A DNA stretch of 64,000 bases, from the NCBI GenBank assembly GCA_947493265.1, contig CANLQL010000001.1, forward strand, positions 496,001 to 560,000, written 5' to 3'. Source of the DNA: an uncultured Litoreibacter sp. (lineage in GTDB: Bacteria > Pseudomonadota > Alphaproteobacteria > Rhodobacterales > Rhodobacteraceae). The first letter of the stretch is position 1, and each line of letters starts with the position of its first letter. The notes beneath the pieces are model-generated. The model saw only the letters and a list, made by a program, of their open reading frames with translations. It was not told the DNA's origin and made no database searches. Shown here piece by piece: positions 16,326-25,064 of this stretch. The translations under genes were made by a program, and so were the position numbers.

Positions 16326-19239
16326 ACCATCAGACACCCCGCGTCTTTTTGGATTGCCGCTTGGGGTCGATTTTCCGGAGCAACTGATCGCGGGCCTAAC
16401 TGGCCGCTTGAAAGGGCAGCCCCCCGACGCCATAGCGCGGGTTGATCTGATCGTGTCCACCCGCCGGATGGAGCGACGATTGATGGCACTTTTTCAGGCC
16501 CATGGTACGCAGCTTTTACCGCGCTTCCATCTTTTGTCTGATCTGTCGACATTGCGACGCTTTCCAACGATCGGCGCGATTGCCAATCCGCTTGGTCGCC
16601 GTCTGAACCTTGCGCGGTTGGTCAAGAAATTGCTTGAAGCACAGCCTGACTTGGCCCCCGAAGATGCCGCTTTCGATCTGGCGGGTAGTCTGTCGTCGCT
16701 GATGGAAGAAATGCGCGGTGAAGGTGTTGATCCATCCGCCATAACGGAGTTGGAGCTTAGCGGGAACCACTCCGAATATTGGGCGCGGAGCAAGAAGTTC
16801 CTTAGCCTTGTGCAGCGTTACTTTGACGACCCAGACCATGTCGATGCGCAAACGCATGCCCGGCGCACAGTGGAAATGCTTGCAGCACTTTGGGAGGTTG
16901 CTCCGGCTGAAAACCCGGTGATTATCGCGGGCTCTACAGGGTCAAGGGGAACGACGCGGGCGTTGATGAAAGCGGTTGCGCGCCTGCCGCAAGGTGCAGT
17001 CGTGCTGCCTGGATATGACTTTGATATGGGGGCTGAAAGCTGGGACGCGCTGGGGACAGAGCCTGTTTCGGAAGATCATCCGCAGTACCGGTTTTTTGCA
17101 CTCAAAAAGGCCCTTGATATCCCGCAGGGTGGGGTGATCCGCTGGACAGATGCGCGTCCGATCAACGTGGCCCGCAACCGTTTAGTATCGCTTGCGTTGC
17201 GGCCCGCGCCGGTGACGGACGCGTGGCTGACCGAAGGTCCGAAATTGACGGATATCGGCCCGGCGACTGAGGGTTTGAGTTATCTTGAGGCACCAAATCC
17301 GCGCGCGGAGGCTTTGGCGATTGCGTTGCGATTGCGAAAGTCCGCTGAAGACGGTGTTCCTGCCGCCTTGGTGACGCCCGACAGGGTTTTGACCCGGCAG
17401 GTGAGCGCGGCTTTGCAGCGTTGGAATATCGTAGCCGATGATAGTGCCGGGGTGCCGCTTTCACTCAGCGCGCCGGGCCGTTTATTGCGCCAAACCGCAC
17501 GTTTGATCGGACAACCCGTAAGCCCCGCGACATTGCTTGCGCTTCTCAAGCACCCGCTTGTGGCAAAGGGTCACCGCCTTTTGGCCAACGATCTTGAGTT
17601 GCAGTATCTGCGCCGCGACACGCCATTCCCTGACCGGGAAGGGTGTTTGCGCTGGGCACAGAAACACCCAAACCCGGCTGCGGAGGAGTGGACCACTTGG
17701 CTGTGGGACTGTCTTGAGCCGCTGAGCAATCTGAGTCCAAGCAAGATGCCGGAATTGCTGGCCCGTCATGTCGCAGTTACTGAAAAGCTTGCCGCTGGGC
17801 CCGGGGCTGACGGCAGTGGCGAATTATGGGAAAAAGACGCGGGCGAAAAAGCGCGCGAGGTCGTCTCCAAAATCAGTGATGTGGCAGATGCGGGTGGGCA
17901 ACTAACGCCCGCTGAATACACACGTATCGTCGATGCCGTCCTCAGTGCGGAGGAGGTGCGCAGCCCTGTTGCAGCCCATCCTTTGGTGATGATTTGGGGT
18001 ACTTTGGAGGCGCGTGTTCAAGGGGCGGATCTTGTTATCCTGGCCGGGTTGAATGACGGAACCTGGCCAGAATTGCCAAGCCCTGATCCTTGGCTCAACC
18101 GGGAAATGCGCCGGGATGCAGGACTGCTTCTGCCAGAGCGTAATATCGGGCTGTCGGCCCATGACTTTCAGCAGGCTATCGCCTCAAAAGAGGTGCTGTT
18201 AACCCGGTCTGTGCGAAATGCGGATGCGGAAACCGTGCCGTCAAGATGGCTCAACCGGTTGACCAACCTGATCAATGGCCTGCCTGAAGGGGAGCAAGCG
18301 CTGAAGCAAATGCACGACCGTGGGCAAAGCTGGCTGGAAATGGCGCAGGGTCTGGAGCAGCCAAAGATTGCAACCGCGCGCGCCCTGCGCCCAGCACCCG
18401 CACCGCCTGTGGCAATAAGGCCCAAGCGATTGTCGATCACGCGCATCGAAAAACTGATCCGCGATCCGTACTGGATTTACGCCAAATACGTGCTTGGTCT
18501 GGACACGCTTGATCCGTTCACATTGTCGCCGGATGCGCCTTTGCGCGGCCGCTTGGTGCACAAAATTCTGGAGGACTTTACCAGACAGACGCAAGATGGT
18601 TTGCCTGAGAACGCGCGCGACTTTTTTATGGACATTGCGGCAGAGGTTTTTGACGCAAACGTCCCGTGGCCCGCGACACGGGCGCTGTGGACTGCACGCA
18701 TGGACCGCGTTGTTGATTGGTTCATCGAAAATGAGGGTCAGCGCCGTAAGACGGCCAGCCCAGTTCAAGTGGAGAAAGAGGGGCGGACGATCCTCGATAC
18801 GACCCCGTTTGAGCTTATTGGCCGTGTTGACCGGATCGACCTGACAGAAGACGGGTCTGCCCTGATCTATGACTATAAGACCGGGGATGCGCCGTCCAAA
18901 AAACAGCAAACCTATTACGACAAACAACTGCCACTGACCGCCGGGATGGTCACGCGCGGAGCGTTTCCCGAACTGGGTCGCCAAACTGTACTTCGAACAA
19001 CCTATATCGGTTTTGGTTCGACGCCCCGTGAAGTGTCGCTTGAATATGCGGACGGGGATGTCGATGCGATCTGGGCAGATTTCGAACGGCTTATCAAATC
19101 TTACCAAGACCCGACCAAAGGGTATCCGTCGCGCCGGGCACTGGACAAAGTGGGTTACGGGATGGATTACGACACGCTGGCGCGGTTTGGCGAATGGGAC
19201 GACACCGACGATCCTGTGGTGATCGAGGTTGGGCGATGA
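16318..19239 (+). CDS. addB: Double-strand break repair protein AddB (alphaproteobacterial type)
   Basis: 973 residues. Subunit of the AddAB helicase-nuclease that resects double-strand ends and loads RecA, the RecBCD replacement of alphaproteobacteria. The C-terminal PD-(D/E)XK nuclease is visible: RGRLVHKILEDF, then LIGRVDRID and LIYDYKTGDAPS with the catalytic Asp and Lys. The N-terminal helicase-like part is inactive-looking, lacking a clear GKT P-loop, as in family members (STRRMERRLM and a GSTGSRGTTRALM segment instead). Overlaps addA by four bases (ATGA). Confidence 0.93.
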   Translation: MFEPSDTPRLFGLPLGVDFPEQLIAGLTGRLKGQPPDAIARVDLIVSTRRMERRLMALFQAHGTQLLPRFHLLSDLSTLRRFPTIGAIANPLGRRLNLARLVKKLLEAQPDLAPEDAAFDLAGSLSSLMEEMRGEGVDPSAITELELSGNHSEYWARSKKFLSLVQRYFDDPDHVDAQTHARRTVEMLAALWEVAPAENPVIIAGSTGSRGTTRALMKAVARLPQGAVVLPGYDFDMGAESWDALGTEPVSEDHPQYRFFALKKALDIPQGGVIRWTDARPINVARNRLVSLALRPAPVTDAWLTEGPKLTDIGPATEGLSYLEAPNPRAEALAIALRLRKSAEDGVPAALVTPDRVLTRQVSAALQRWNIVADDSAGVPLSLSAPGRLLRQTARLIGQPVSPATLLALLKHPLVAKGHRLLANDLELQYLRRDTPFPDREGCLRWAQKHPNPAAEEWTTWLWDCLEPLSNLSPSKMPELLARHVAVTEKLAAGPGADGSGELWEKDAGEKAREVVSKISDVADAGGQLTPAEYTRIVDAVLSAEEVRSPVAAHPLVMIWGTLEARVQGADLVILAGLNDGTWPELPSPDPWLNREMRRDAGLLLPERNIGLSAHDFQQAIASKEVLLTRSVRNADAETVPSRWLNRLTNLINGLPEGEQALKQMHDRGQSWLEMAQGLEQPKIATARALRPAPAPPVAIRPKRLSITRIEKLIRDPYWIYAKYVLGLDTLDPFTLSPDAPLRGRLVHKILEDFTRQTQDGLPENARDFFMDIAAEVFDANVPWPATRALWTARMDRVVDWFIENEGQRRKTASPVQVEKEGRTILDTTPFELIGRVDRIDLTEDGSALIYDYKTGDAPSKKQQTYYDKQLPLTAGMVTRGAFPELGRQTVLRTTYIGFGSTPREVSLEYADGDVDAIWADFERLIKSYQDPTKGYPSRRALDKVGYGMDYDTLARFGEWDDTDDPVVIEVGR

Positions 19240-22200
19240 AGTTTGACGACGCCACAAGCCGTCAGGTAGATGCGGCCAATCCGGATGTGTCTACGTGGCT
19301 TTCAGCCAATGCGGGATCGGGTAAAACCCGCGTTCTGACTGACCGTGTGGCGCGGCTTTTATTGGCTGGTGTGCGGCCCCAGAACATCCTGTGTCTGACC
19401 TATACCAAGGCCGCTGCCAGCGAGATGCAAAACCGGTTGTTCAAGCGCCTTGGTGCCTGGGCAATGATGGAAGAACGGGAGCTGCGTCAAAGCCTGTCGG
19501 AGCTTGGCGTCGACAGCAATTCGCTGCCCAAGGAGACGCTGCGAAAGGCGCGGACGCTGTTTGCCTTGGCGATTGAGACACCGGGTGGCTTGAAAATCCA
19601 GACCATCCATTCGTTTTGTGCGTCGATCCTGCGCAGGTTTCCCTTGGAAGCAGGTGTTTCCCCCAACTTTACGGAGATGGATGATCGCACGGCAAAGCTG
19701 ATGCGTGCGGAGGTTCTTGAACAAGTTGCGCAAACCCACCCAGACGCGATGGCCGGGTTTGCACGCCATTTCACCGGCGCGGAGATCGACGATATCCTGC
19801 GCGAATTGGTGCAGCGAAAGCAACTATTCAAAGCAGAATGTAGCGATGAGACGCTTGCCAAACAGATGGGTTTTCCGCTCGAAGATTTGTCAGAGTCAGC
19901 GATCTTGTCGCGGGTGTTCGATGGATCAGAGGGTGCCATCTTTGATCGCGTGATCCCAGCTTTGTTGCAGGGTAAAGCGTCCGATCTCGGGTTGGCGCAG
20001 GCCCTGATGCACCGCCCATTCGCGCCATACAAGATCGCTGATCTGACCTTTTTTGAAGATCGGTTCCTGAGCGGGTCGAAAACCAAAAACCCCTTTATGC
20101 CAAAGGGTTACCCACCGACGAAGGATGCCCGCAGTTTGGCGTCAGATGCCTTCGACGCTTTTGATGAAATTCGAAATCGCGTGGCCGAGGCGCGGCCGGT
20201 TAGGCTTGCCGAAGCGGCGTTTCAGAAAACCCGTGCTCTGCGCCAGTTTGCGGATCGCTACCTGCCCGCGATTGAACAGATCAAGCTGGCCAGAGGCTGG
20301 CTTGATTTTGACGACTTGATCTATTTGACACGCGATTTGTTGCAAGACGCGAATATGGCGGCTTGGGTTCTGTTCCGATTGGATGGTGGGATTGACCATA
20401 TTCTGGTTGATGAGGCGCAAGACACCTCGCCGCCACAATGGGATGTGGTCCGGTGTCTCGCGGATGAATTTACGTCCGGGGACTCCGCCCGGTCTGATGT
20501 TGCGCGGACATTGTTCGTTGTCGGGGATCAAAAACAGTCGATCTATTCGTTTCAAGGGGCTGACCCTGCAGGGTTTGAGACGATGCGCGCCGATTTCGAG
20601 GCGAAGCATGCGGCGGCTGAAAAGCCATTCTCTCGTGGTGAATTGTTGCACTCCTTCCGATCTGCGCCGGAAATTCTGCAATTGGTGGATGCGACGTTCA
20701 CAGCAGATCTACAGCAGGGGATGGGAGGGGGCGTTTCTCATCTGGCGTTCAAGCAGATGTTGCCAGGGCGGGTTGATCTGTGGCCTTGGATTGACACCGG
20801 CGAGTCTGAAGAAATGCCGGATTGGCACAGTCCGGTGGATACGGTTTCGAAAGATCACCATACGGTGCAGCTGGCCGAAAAAATCGCGAACTTTATCAAA
20901 GCCCAGATTGCCCATGGCCAACTGACTGTCGTGGAGCGGAAAGATGGTGTTGATCAACTGATAACCCGCCGGGTGACGGCTGGTGACTTCCTTGTTCTGG
21001 TCCAGAAACGATCTGGCGTGTTCCATCCGATCATTCAGGAATGCAAACGCCGCAATATCCCGCTGGCCGGAGCGGACAGGTTGAAAATGGGCGGGGAGCT
21101 TGGGGTCAAAGATCTCGCTGCTCTCTTGTCTTTTCTGGCCACGCAGGAAGATGATCTGTCCTTGGCCACGGTTTTGCGGTCCCCACTTGGCGGGGTTTCC
21201 GAAGAACAGCTTTATACTTTGGCGCAAGGTCGCGGCAACCAAACCCTTTGGCGACGTTTGGAAGATAATGCGGCGCAGTTTCCGGATGTACACGCAATGC
21301 TGCGTGATTTGCGCGATCAGGTAGGTTTTCTTCGGCCATTTGAGTTGCTTGAACGGGCATTAACCCGTCACCATGGTCGCGAAAAGCTGATCGCGCGGCT
21401 TGGCAATGAGGCGGAGGAAGGCATCGAAGCCCTGCTTACACAGGCACTTGGATACGAACAGCTGGAAGTCCCATCCTTGACCGGGTTTCTGACGTGGTTG
21501 GAAACGGATGACGTTGATATCAAGCGTCAGATCGATAGCAATTCTGACCTGGTTCGGGTGATGACGGTGCACGGGGCCAAGGGGTTGGAGTCACCGATTG
21601 TTATCCTGCCGGAAACTGGCCCGCCGCTAAACACAGTTCGGCAAGGAATTTTTGATGCGGATGGATCGCCACAATGGGCGATGCGCAGTGATGATCTGCC
21701 GCAGGTTCAGGCTGATCTTAAGGCCGAGATTGAGGCGCGTCAGATCGAAGAACGCCGCCGTCTGCTTTATGTTGCGATGACGCGGGCCGAAAACCGGTTG
21801 ATCGTCTGCGGATCTGGTGACCTTCGGGAAGACAAGGCAGAATCCTGGTACCGGTCAGTCAAGAAAGGCATGGGGCATGCAGGTGCCGTGTCAGATGCAG
21901 AAACTGGTGGGATGCGGCTTGGTCTTGACTGGCCGAGTGACCTTCCTGAGGCCGCCGCGTCTAAGGCACCGCAAGTTCATACGCTGCCGGATTGGACGTC
22001 CACGCGACCGCCCGAACCTTTGATCGCGCCTGAACCGCTTAACCCATCCAATTTGGGGGGTGAAAAGGTGATTGCCGGCGATATTGCCGAGGCTGACCGA
22101 TCTGACGACGCGAAAGCGCGCGGAACGGCTTTGCATCTGCTGTTGGAAGTCTTGCCGTCGCATCCCCGGGCTGACTGGGAAGCTTTGGCCGCAGTTCTTG

Positions 22201-22619
22201 CACCAGACGCCGGTGAAATGATCGCGGAGGTAGCGCGGGTTTTGGACGCGCCTGAGCTTTCTCATGTTTTTGCAGTGGATACGTTGGCCGAAGTTGGTTT
22301 TACTGCTGAGCTGCCGGAACTGAACGGTGCGGTCGTGACAGGATCCATCGACCGACTTGTGACTTCCGAAGAACGGGTTTTGGCAGTTGATTTCAAATCA
22401 AATCAGATCATTCCGAACCGGCCAGAAGACATTCCTGAGGGGATTTTGCGGCAGATGGGGGCGTATCAAGCCGCACTCGCACAGCTCTACCCGAACCACC
22501 AGATTGAGACCGCTATTCTCTGGACAAAAGACGCCTCGTTAATGACCATCCCACACGACATCGTGAGGAACGCGCTGTTACGGACCATACATCTTGACGC
22601 TGAGCCGGTGACTACATAA
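19236..22619 (+). CDS. addA: Double-strand break repair helicase AddA
   Basis: 1127 residues, UvrD-like SF1 helicase plus nuclease. Seen: Walker [16 protein letters not shown] (about 22-36), [12 protein letters not shown] (motif Ia), [18 protein letters not shown] (motif II), [15 protein letters not shown] (motif III), [15 protein letters not shown] (motif V), [15 protein letters not shown] (motif VI), and the C-terminal nuclease with [19 protein letters not shown] and [10 protein letters not shown]. Start ATG overlaps the addB stop. The upstream in-frame ATG at 19194 lies inside addB and is rejected. trxA follows 43 bases later. Confidence 0.95.
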   Translation: MKFDDATSRQVDAANPDVSTWLSANAGSGKTRVLTDRVARLLLAGVRPQNILCLTYTKAAASEMQNRLFKRLGAWAMMEERELRQSLSELGVDSNSLPKETLRKARTLFALAIETPGGLKIQTIHSFCASILRRFPLEAGVSPNFTEMDDRTAKLMRAEVLEQVAQTHPDAMAGFARHFTGAEIDDILRELVQRKQLFKAECSDETLAKQMGFPLEDLSESAILSRVFDGSEGAIFDRVIPALLQGKASDLGLAQALMHRPFAPYKIADLTFFEDRFLSGSKTKNPFMPKGYPPTKDARSLASDAFDAFDEIRNRVAEARPVRLAEAAFQKTRALRQFADRYLPAIEQIKLARGWLDFDDLIYLTRDLLQDANMAAWVLFRLDGGIDHILVDEAQDTSPPQWDVVRCLADEFTSGDSARSDVARTLFVVGDQKQSIYSFQGADPAGFETMRADFEAKHAAAEKPFSRGELLHSFRSAPEILQLVDATFTADLQQGMGGGVSHLAFKQMLPGRVDLWPWIDTGESEEMPDWHSPVDTVSKDHHTVQLAEKIANFIKAQIAHGQLTVVERKDGVDQLITRRVTAGDFLVLVQKRSGVFHPIIQECKRRNIPLAGADRLKMGGELGVKDLAALLSFLATQEDDLSLATVLRSPLGGVSEEQLYTLAQGRGNQTLWRRLEDNAAQFPDVHAMLRDLRDQVGFLRPFELLERALTRHHGREKLIARLGNEAEEGIEALLTQALGYEQLEVPSLTGFLTWLETDDVDIKRQIDSNSDLVRVMTVHGAKGLESPIVILPETGPPLNTVRQGIFDADGSPQWAMRSDDLPQVQADLKAEIEARQIEERRRLLYVAMTRAENRLIVCGSGDLREDKAESWYRSVKKGMGHAGAVSDAETGGMRLGLDWPSDLPEAAASKAPQVHTLPDWTSTRPPEPLIAPEPLNPSNLGGEKVIAGDIAEADRSDDAKARGTALHLLLEVLPSHPRADWEALAAVLAPDAGEMIAEVARVLDAPELSHVFAVDTLAEVGFTAELPELNGAVVTGSIDRLVTSEERVLAVDFKSNQIIPNRPEDIPEGILRQMGAYQAALAQLYPNHQIETAILWTKDASLMTIPHDIVRNALLRTIHLDAEPVTT

Positions 22620-22662
22620 GTTCCGACTCCAGTTCACCCACAACCCGCCTGGAGGGCACATC

Positions 22663-22986
22663 ATGGCAACAGTAGCCGTCACTGACGACACCTTTGACGC
22701 CGAGGTCCGCAATTCGGATGTCCCGGTTATCGTAGATTTTTGGGCAGAATGGTGCGGCCCGTGCAAACAGATCGGCCCAGCACTTGAGGAGCTTTCGGCC
22801 GAGTACGAAGGCAAGGTCAAAATCGTCAAAGTGAACGTTGATGAAAACCCGAACTCTCCGGCGCAAATGGGCGTGCGGGGCATTCCGGCCTTGTTCATGT
22901 TCAAAGACGGTGAGGTTGTATCCAACAAGGTTGGTGCGGCACCTAAAGCGTCCCTGCAAAGCTGGATCGACGAAACCGTCGCCTAA
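22663..22986 (+). CDS. trxA: Thioredoxin 1
   Basis: 107 residues, single thioredoxin domain. Active site WCGPC at residues 30-34, preceded by VIVDFWAE, buried Asp25, and the cis-Pro in [12 protein letters not shown]. General protein-disulphide reductant in the cytosol, reduced by TrxB, and a donor for peroxiredoxins such as the two encoded at 31.6-32.6 kb. Ribosome site GGAGGG about 9 bases upstream. It ends the tsaE-amgK-murU-addB-addA array and is followed by a strong terminator. Confidence 0.98.
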   Translation: MATVAVTDDTFDAEVRNSDVPVIVDFWAEWCGPCKQIGPALEELSAEYEGKVKIVKVNVDENPNSPAQMGVRGIPALFMFKDGEVVSNKVGAAPKASLQSWIDETVA

Positions 22987-23007
22987 GAAATCTACCAGTT
23001 CTACTGC

Positions 23008-23039
23008 AAAGAGCGCTCGGTTGAGCGCTCTTTTCTTTT
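23008..23039 (+). terminator. Intrinsic terminator after trxA
   Basis: AAAGAGCGCTC pairs with GAGCGCTCTTT around a GGTT loop, followed by TTTTCTTTT on the plus strand, 22 bases after the trxA stop. Confidence 0.92.
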
Positions 23040-23049
23040 GGGCAGAAGC

Positions 23050-23091
23050 TTTGTTTGAAAAAGCCCGGACCAAGGGGTGCTTGGTCCGGGC
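23050..23091 (-). terminator. Intrinsic terminator after amtB
   Basis: GCCCGGACCAAG (23063-23074) pairs perfectly with CTTGGTCCGGGC (23080-23091) around a 5-base loop; on the minus strand it is followed by TTTTTCAAAC. It faces the trxA terminator and closes the glnK-amtB unit. Confidence 0.9.
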
Positions 23092-23120
23092 CAGTTGGTC
23101 GACTGATGAGGAAGGGAAAA

Positions 23121-24431
23121 TCAGCCTTTTGAGAACTCCGGATACGCTTCCATACCCAGCTCTGATGTATCGAGACCGTTGATCTCGTCCTCTTCGCTGA
23201 CCCGGATACCAATAGTCGCTTTGAGGATGAACCAGACAATTGCGGAAGCGACGAATGTGAACACACCGTAAGCAAGGATACCTGTGATCTGCGCACCGAG
23301 TGTCGCATCGGAGTTGTAGAAGATCACGGCGATTGTCCCCCAGATACCTGCAAACAGGTGAACCGGGATCGCACCAACGACGTCATCGATTTTCAGCTTG
23401 TCCAGCATCGGGATGGTCAGGACAACGATGACACCGCCGATTGCACCGATCCAGAGCGCACCAAAGAGCGTCGGCGCAAGTGGTTCAGCCGTGATGGAGA
23501 CAAGGCCTGCCAATGCGCCGTTCAGCACCATTGTAAGGTCTGGTTTCTTGTACATGACCTGGCTGAGGATCAGGGCAGTCACAGCACCTGCGGCAGCGGC
23601 CATATTGGTGTTGGCAAAGATGCGCGAGACGTCTGAGACATCACCGACTGTTCCCATCGCAAGTTGGGAGCCGCCATTGAAGCCGAACCAGCCGAGCCAC
23701 AGGATGAATGTGCCCAGTGTTGCCAGAGCAAGGTTAGAGCCAGGCATCGGGTTCACTTTGCCGTCTTTGAATTTGCCGATACGTGGTCCGAGGATGATGA
23801 CACCAGCAAGTGCTGCCCAGCCACCTACGGAGTGTACGACAGTAGACCCTGCGAAGTCTTGGAAGCCAGCAGCGTCCAACCAGCCACCGCCCCATTTCCA
23901 GGAACCGGAGATCGGGTACATGATACCTGTCAGAACGATGACGAAGATCAGGAAGGGCCACAGTTTGATCCGCTCAGCCACAGCACCCGAAACGATGGAG
24001 GCTGTCGCCGCCACAAACACGAGCTGGAAGAAGAAGTCAGACCCGACAGAGGCATAGTCAAGCGCCGCATCCGCCGCCGACACGCCCACAGCGTCAAGGA
24101 CTGTCTGGCCGCCAATGGCAAAATAGCCGTTGAAGTCACCCGGGTACATCGTGTTGAACCCAACCAGCCAATACATAATGGCTGCGATGGAGAACAGCGC
24201 GATGTTCTTGGTCATCTGCATGGTGACGTTCTTGGAACGCACCAAGCCGCCTTCCAGCATGGCAAAACCTGCTGCCATGAAGAATACGAGAAAGCCTGCC
24301 ATACAGAAAAGCAAAGTTGTCATGATATAGGGGCCGATTTCATCGAACCCCGGTGCCGCGTCCTGCGCGACCGCCAGACCCGGCAGAACGGCTGCCATCG
24401 TCAAAGCTGATAGGAAGGTTTTGGTTTGCAT
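23121..24431 (-). CDS. amtB: Ammonium transporter
   Basis: 436 residues. N-terminal signal sequence (about 1-22, ending in AVAQ) then eleven membrane helices. Family landmarks: FMAAGFAMLEGGLVRSKNV, the periplasmic and pore His region STVVHSVGGWAAL, LWLGWFGFNGGS and, late, VHLFAGIWGTIAV with the second pore His. It channels ammonium into the cell and is blocked by GlnK when nitrogen is plentiful. ATG 24431 with AAGGGGA upstream. Cotranscribed with glnK, 38 bases upstream. The C-terminal tail (RVSEEDEINGLDTSELG) matches the GlnK-binding tail pattern. Confidence 0.96.
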   Translation of the reverse strand: MQTKTFLSALTMAAVLPGLAVAQDAAPGFDEIGPYIMTTLLFCMAGFLVFFMAAGFAMLEGGLVRSKNVTMQMTKNIALFSIAAIMYWLVGFNTMYPGDFNGYFAIGGQTVLDAVGVSAADAALDYASVGSDFFFQLVFVAATASIVSGAVAERIKLWPFLIFVIVLTGIMYPISGSWKWGGGWLDAAGFQDFAGSTVVHSVGGWAALAGVIILGPRIGKFKDGKVNPMPGSNLALATLGTFILWLGWFGFNGGSQLAMGTVGDVSDVSRIFANTNMAAAAGAVTALILSQVMYKKPDLTMVLNGALAGLVSITAEPLAPTLFGALWIGAIGGVIVVLTIPMLDKLKIDDVVGAIPVHLFAGIWGTIAVIFYNSDATLGAQITGILAYGVFTFVASAIVWFILKATIGIRVSEEDEINGLDTSELGMEAYPEFSKG

Positions 24432-24469
24432 GTTACTTAGTCCCCTTGGAATTTCGTGGAATTCGCCGC

Positions 24470-24808
24470 TCACAGCGCGTCATCATTTGTCTCGCCGGTC
24501 CGCACGCGCACGGCTTGCGCCACGTCCAAAACGAAGATTTTGCCGTCACCAATCTTGTCGGTTTTGGCGGTTGTTGTGATTGTTTCGACCACTTGGTCAG
24601 CCATTGCCGAAGCAACGACGATCTCAAGTTTGACCTTCGGTACGAAGTTCACGGCGTATTCAGCGCCACGATAAATTTCGGTGTGGCCGGACTGTGATCC
24701 AAAGCCTTTGATCTCGGTCACCATCATCCCGCGTACGCCGATGGAGGTCAGCGCCTCGCGGACTTCCTCCAGTTTGAACGGTTTGATTGCAGCAATTATG
24801 AGTTTCAC
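24470..24808 (-). CDS. glnK: P-II nitrogen regulatory protein
   Basis: 112 residues, exactly P-II length when the GTG at 24808 is taken as start (KLIIAAIKPFKLEEVREAL follows; GGGGA lies upstream). The T-loop carries Tyr51 in YRGAEY, the uridylylation site, and the C-terminal signature GDGKIFVLDVAQAVRVRTGE binds ATP and 2-oxoglutarate. It signals nitrogen and carbon status and controls AmtB. Named glnK rather than glnB because amtB follows directly. The open frame continues far upstream but that part is noncoding leader. Confidence 0.95.
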   Translation of the reverse strand: MKLIIAAIKPFKLEEVREALTSIGVRGMMVTEIKGFGSQSGHTEIYRGAEYAVNFVPKVKLEIVVASAMADQVVETITTTAKTDKIGDGKIFVLDVAQAVRVRTGETNDDAL

Positions 24809-24931
24809 GAATGTCCCCTTCTGACTGAGCCCCAACCGGGGGCGTCTCGCAGGTAAGAGAGGCGGGGAGCGTGGGTGCATCAACGTTTTCGCGGGTCGTC
24901 GCCGCAAATATTGGGTCAAATTCACACAATA

Positions 24932-24970
24932 TTTGCACAAAAAATAACCATTGCTCAAAAATTGTGCAAA
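24932..24970. promoter_or_regulatory. Inverted repeat upstream of glnK (candidate NtrC sites)
   Basis: TTTGCACAA (24932-24940) and TTGTGCAAA (24962-24970) are perfect 9-base inverted arms, centres 30 bases apart (about three helical turns). Each contains TGCAC/GTGCA, the NtrC half-site core, although the standard NtrC dyad has closer arms. They lie about 125-160 bases upstream of the glnK start, a usual enhancer distance. A degenerate sigma-54-like element (TTTGC at -12, poor -24) is at 24903-24918 on the minus strand. Confidence 0.4.
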
Positions 24971-25064
24971 GTGCGTAGGGGAATATTCTGTTGGGCTCTC
25001 TACATTCGACTCACGAAACCCTATACAGAAGGTTAATAAAGTCAGAGCAGGACGCAGGTCAAAA

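Noticed and set aside
18241-19257. 338-codon minus-strand frame opposite addB
   Set aside because: Antisense to the AddB nuclease domain, with Arg/His/Cys-rich shadow composition.
24903-24918. Sigma-54 promoter for glnK
   Set aside because: The -12 TTTGC is acceptable but the invariant GG of the -24 element reads GA, so I do not call it as a promoter feature.
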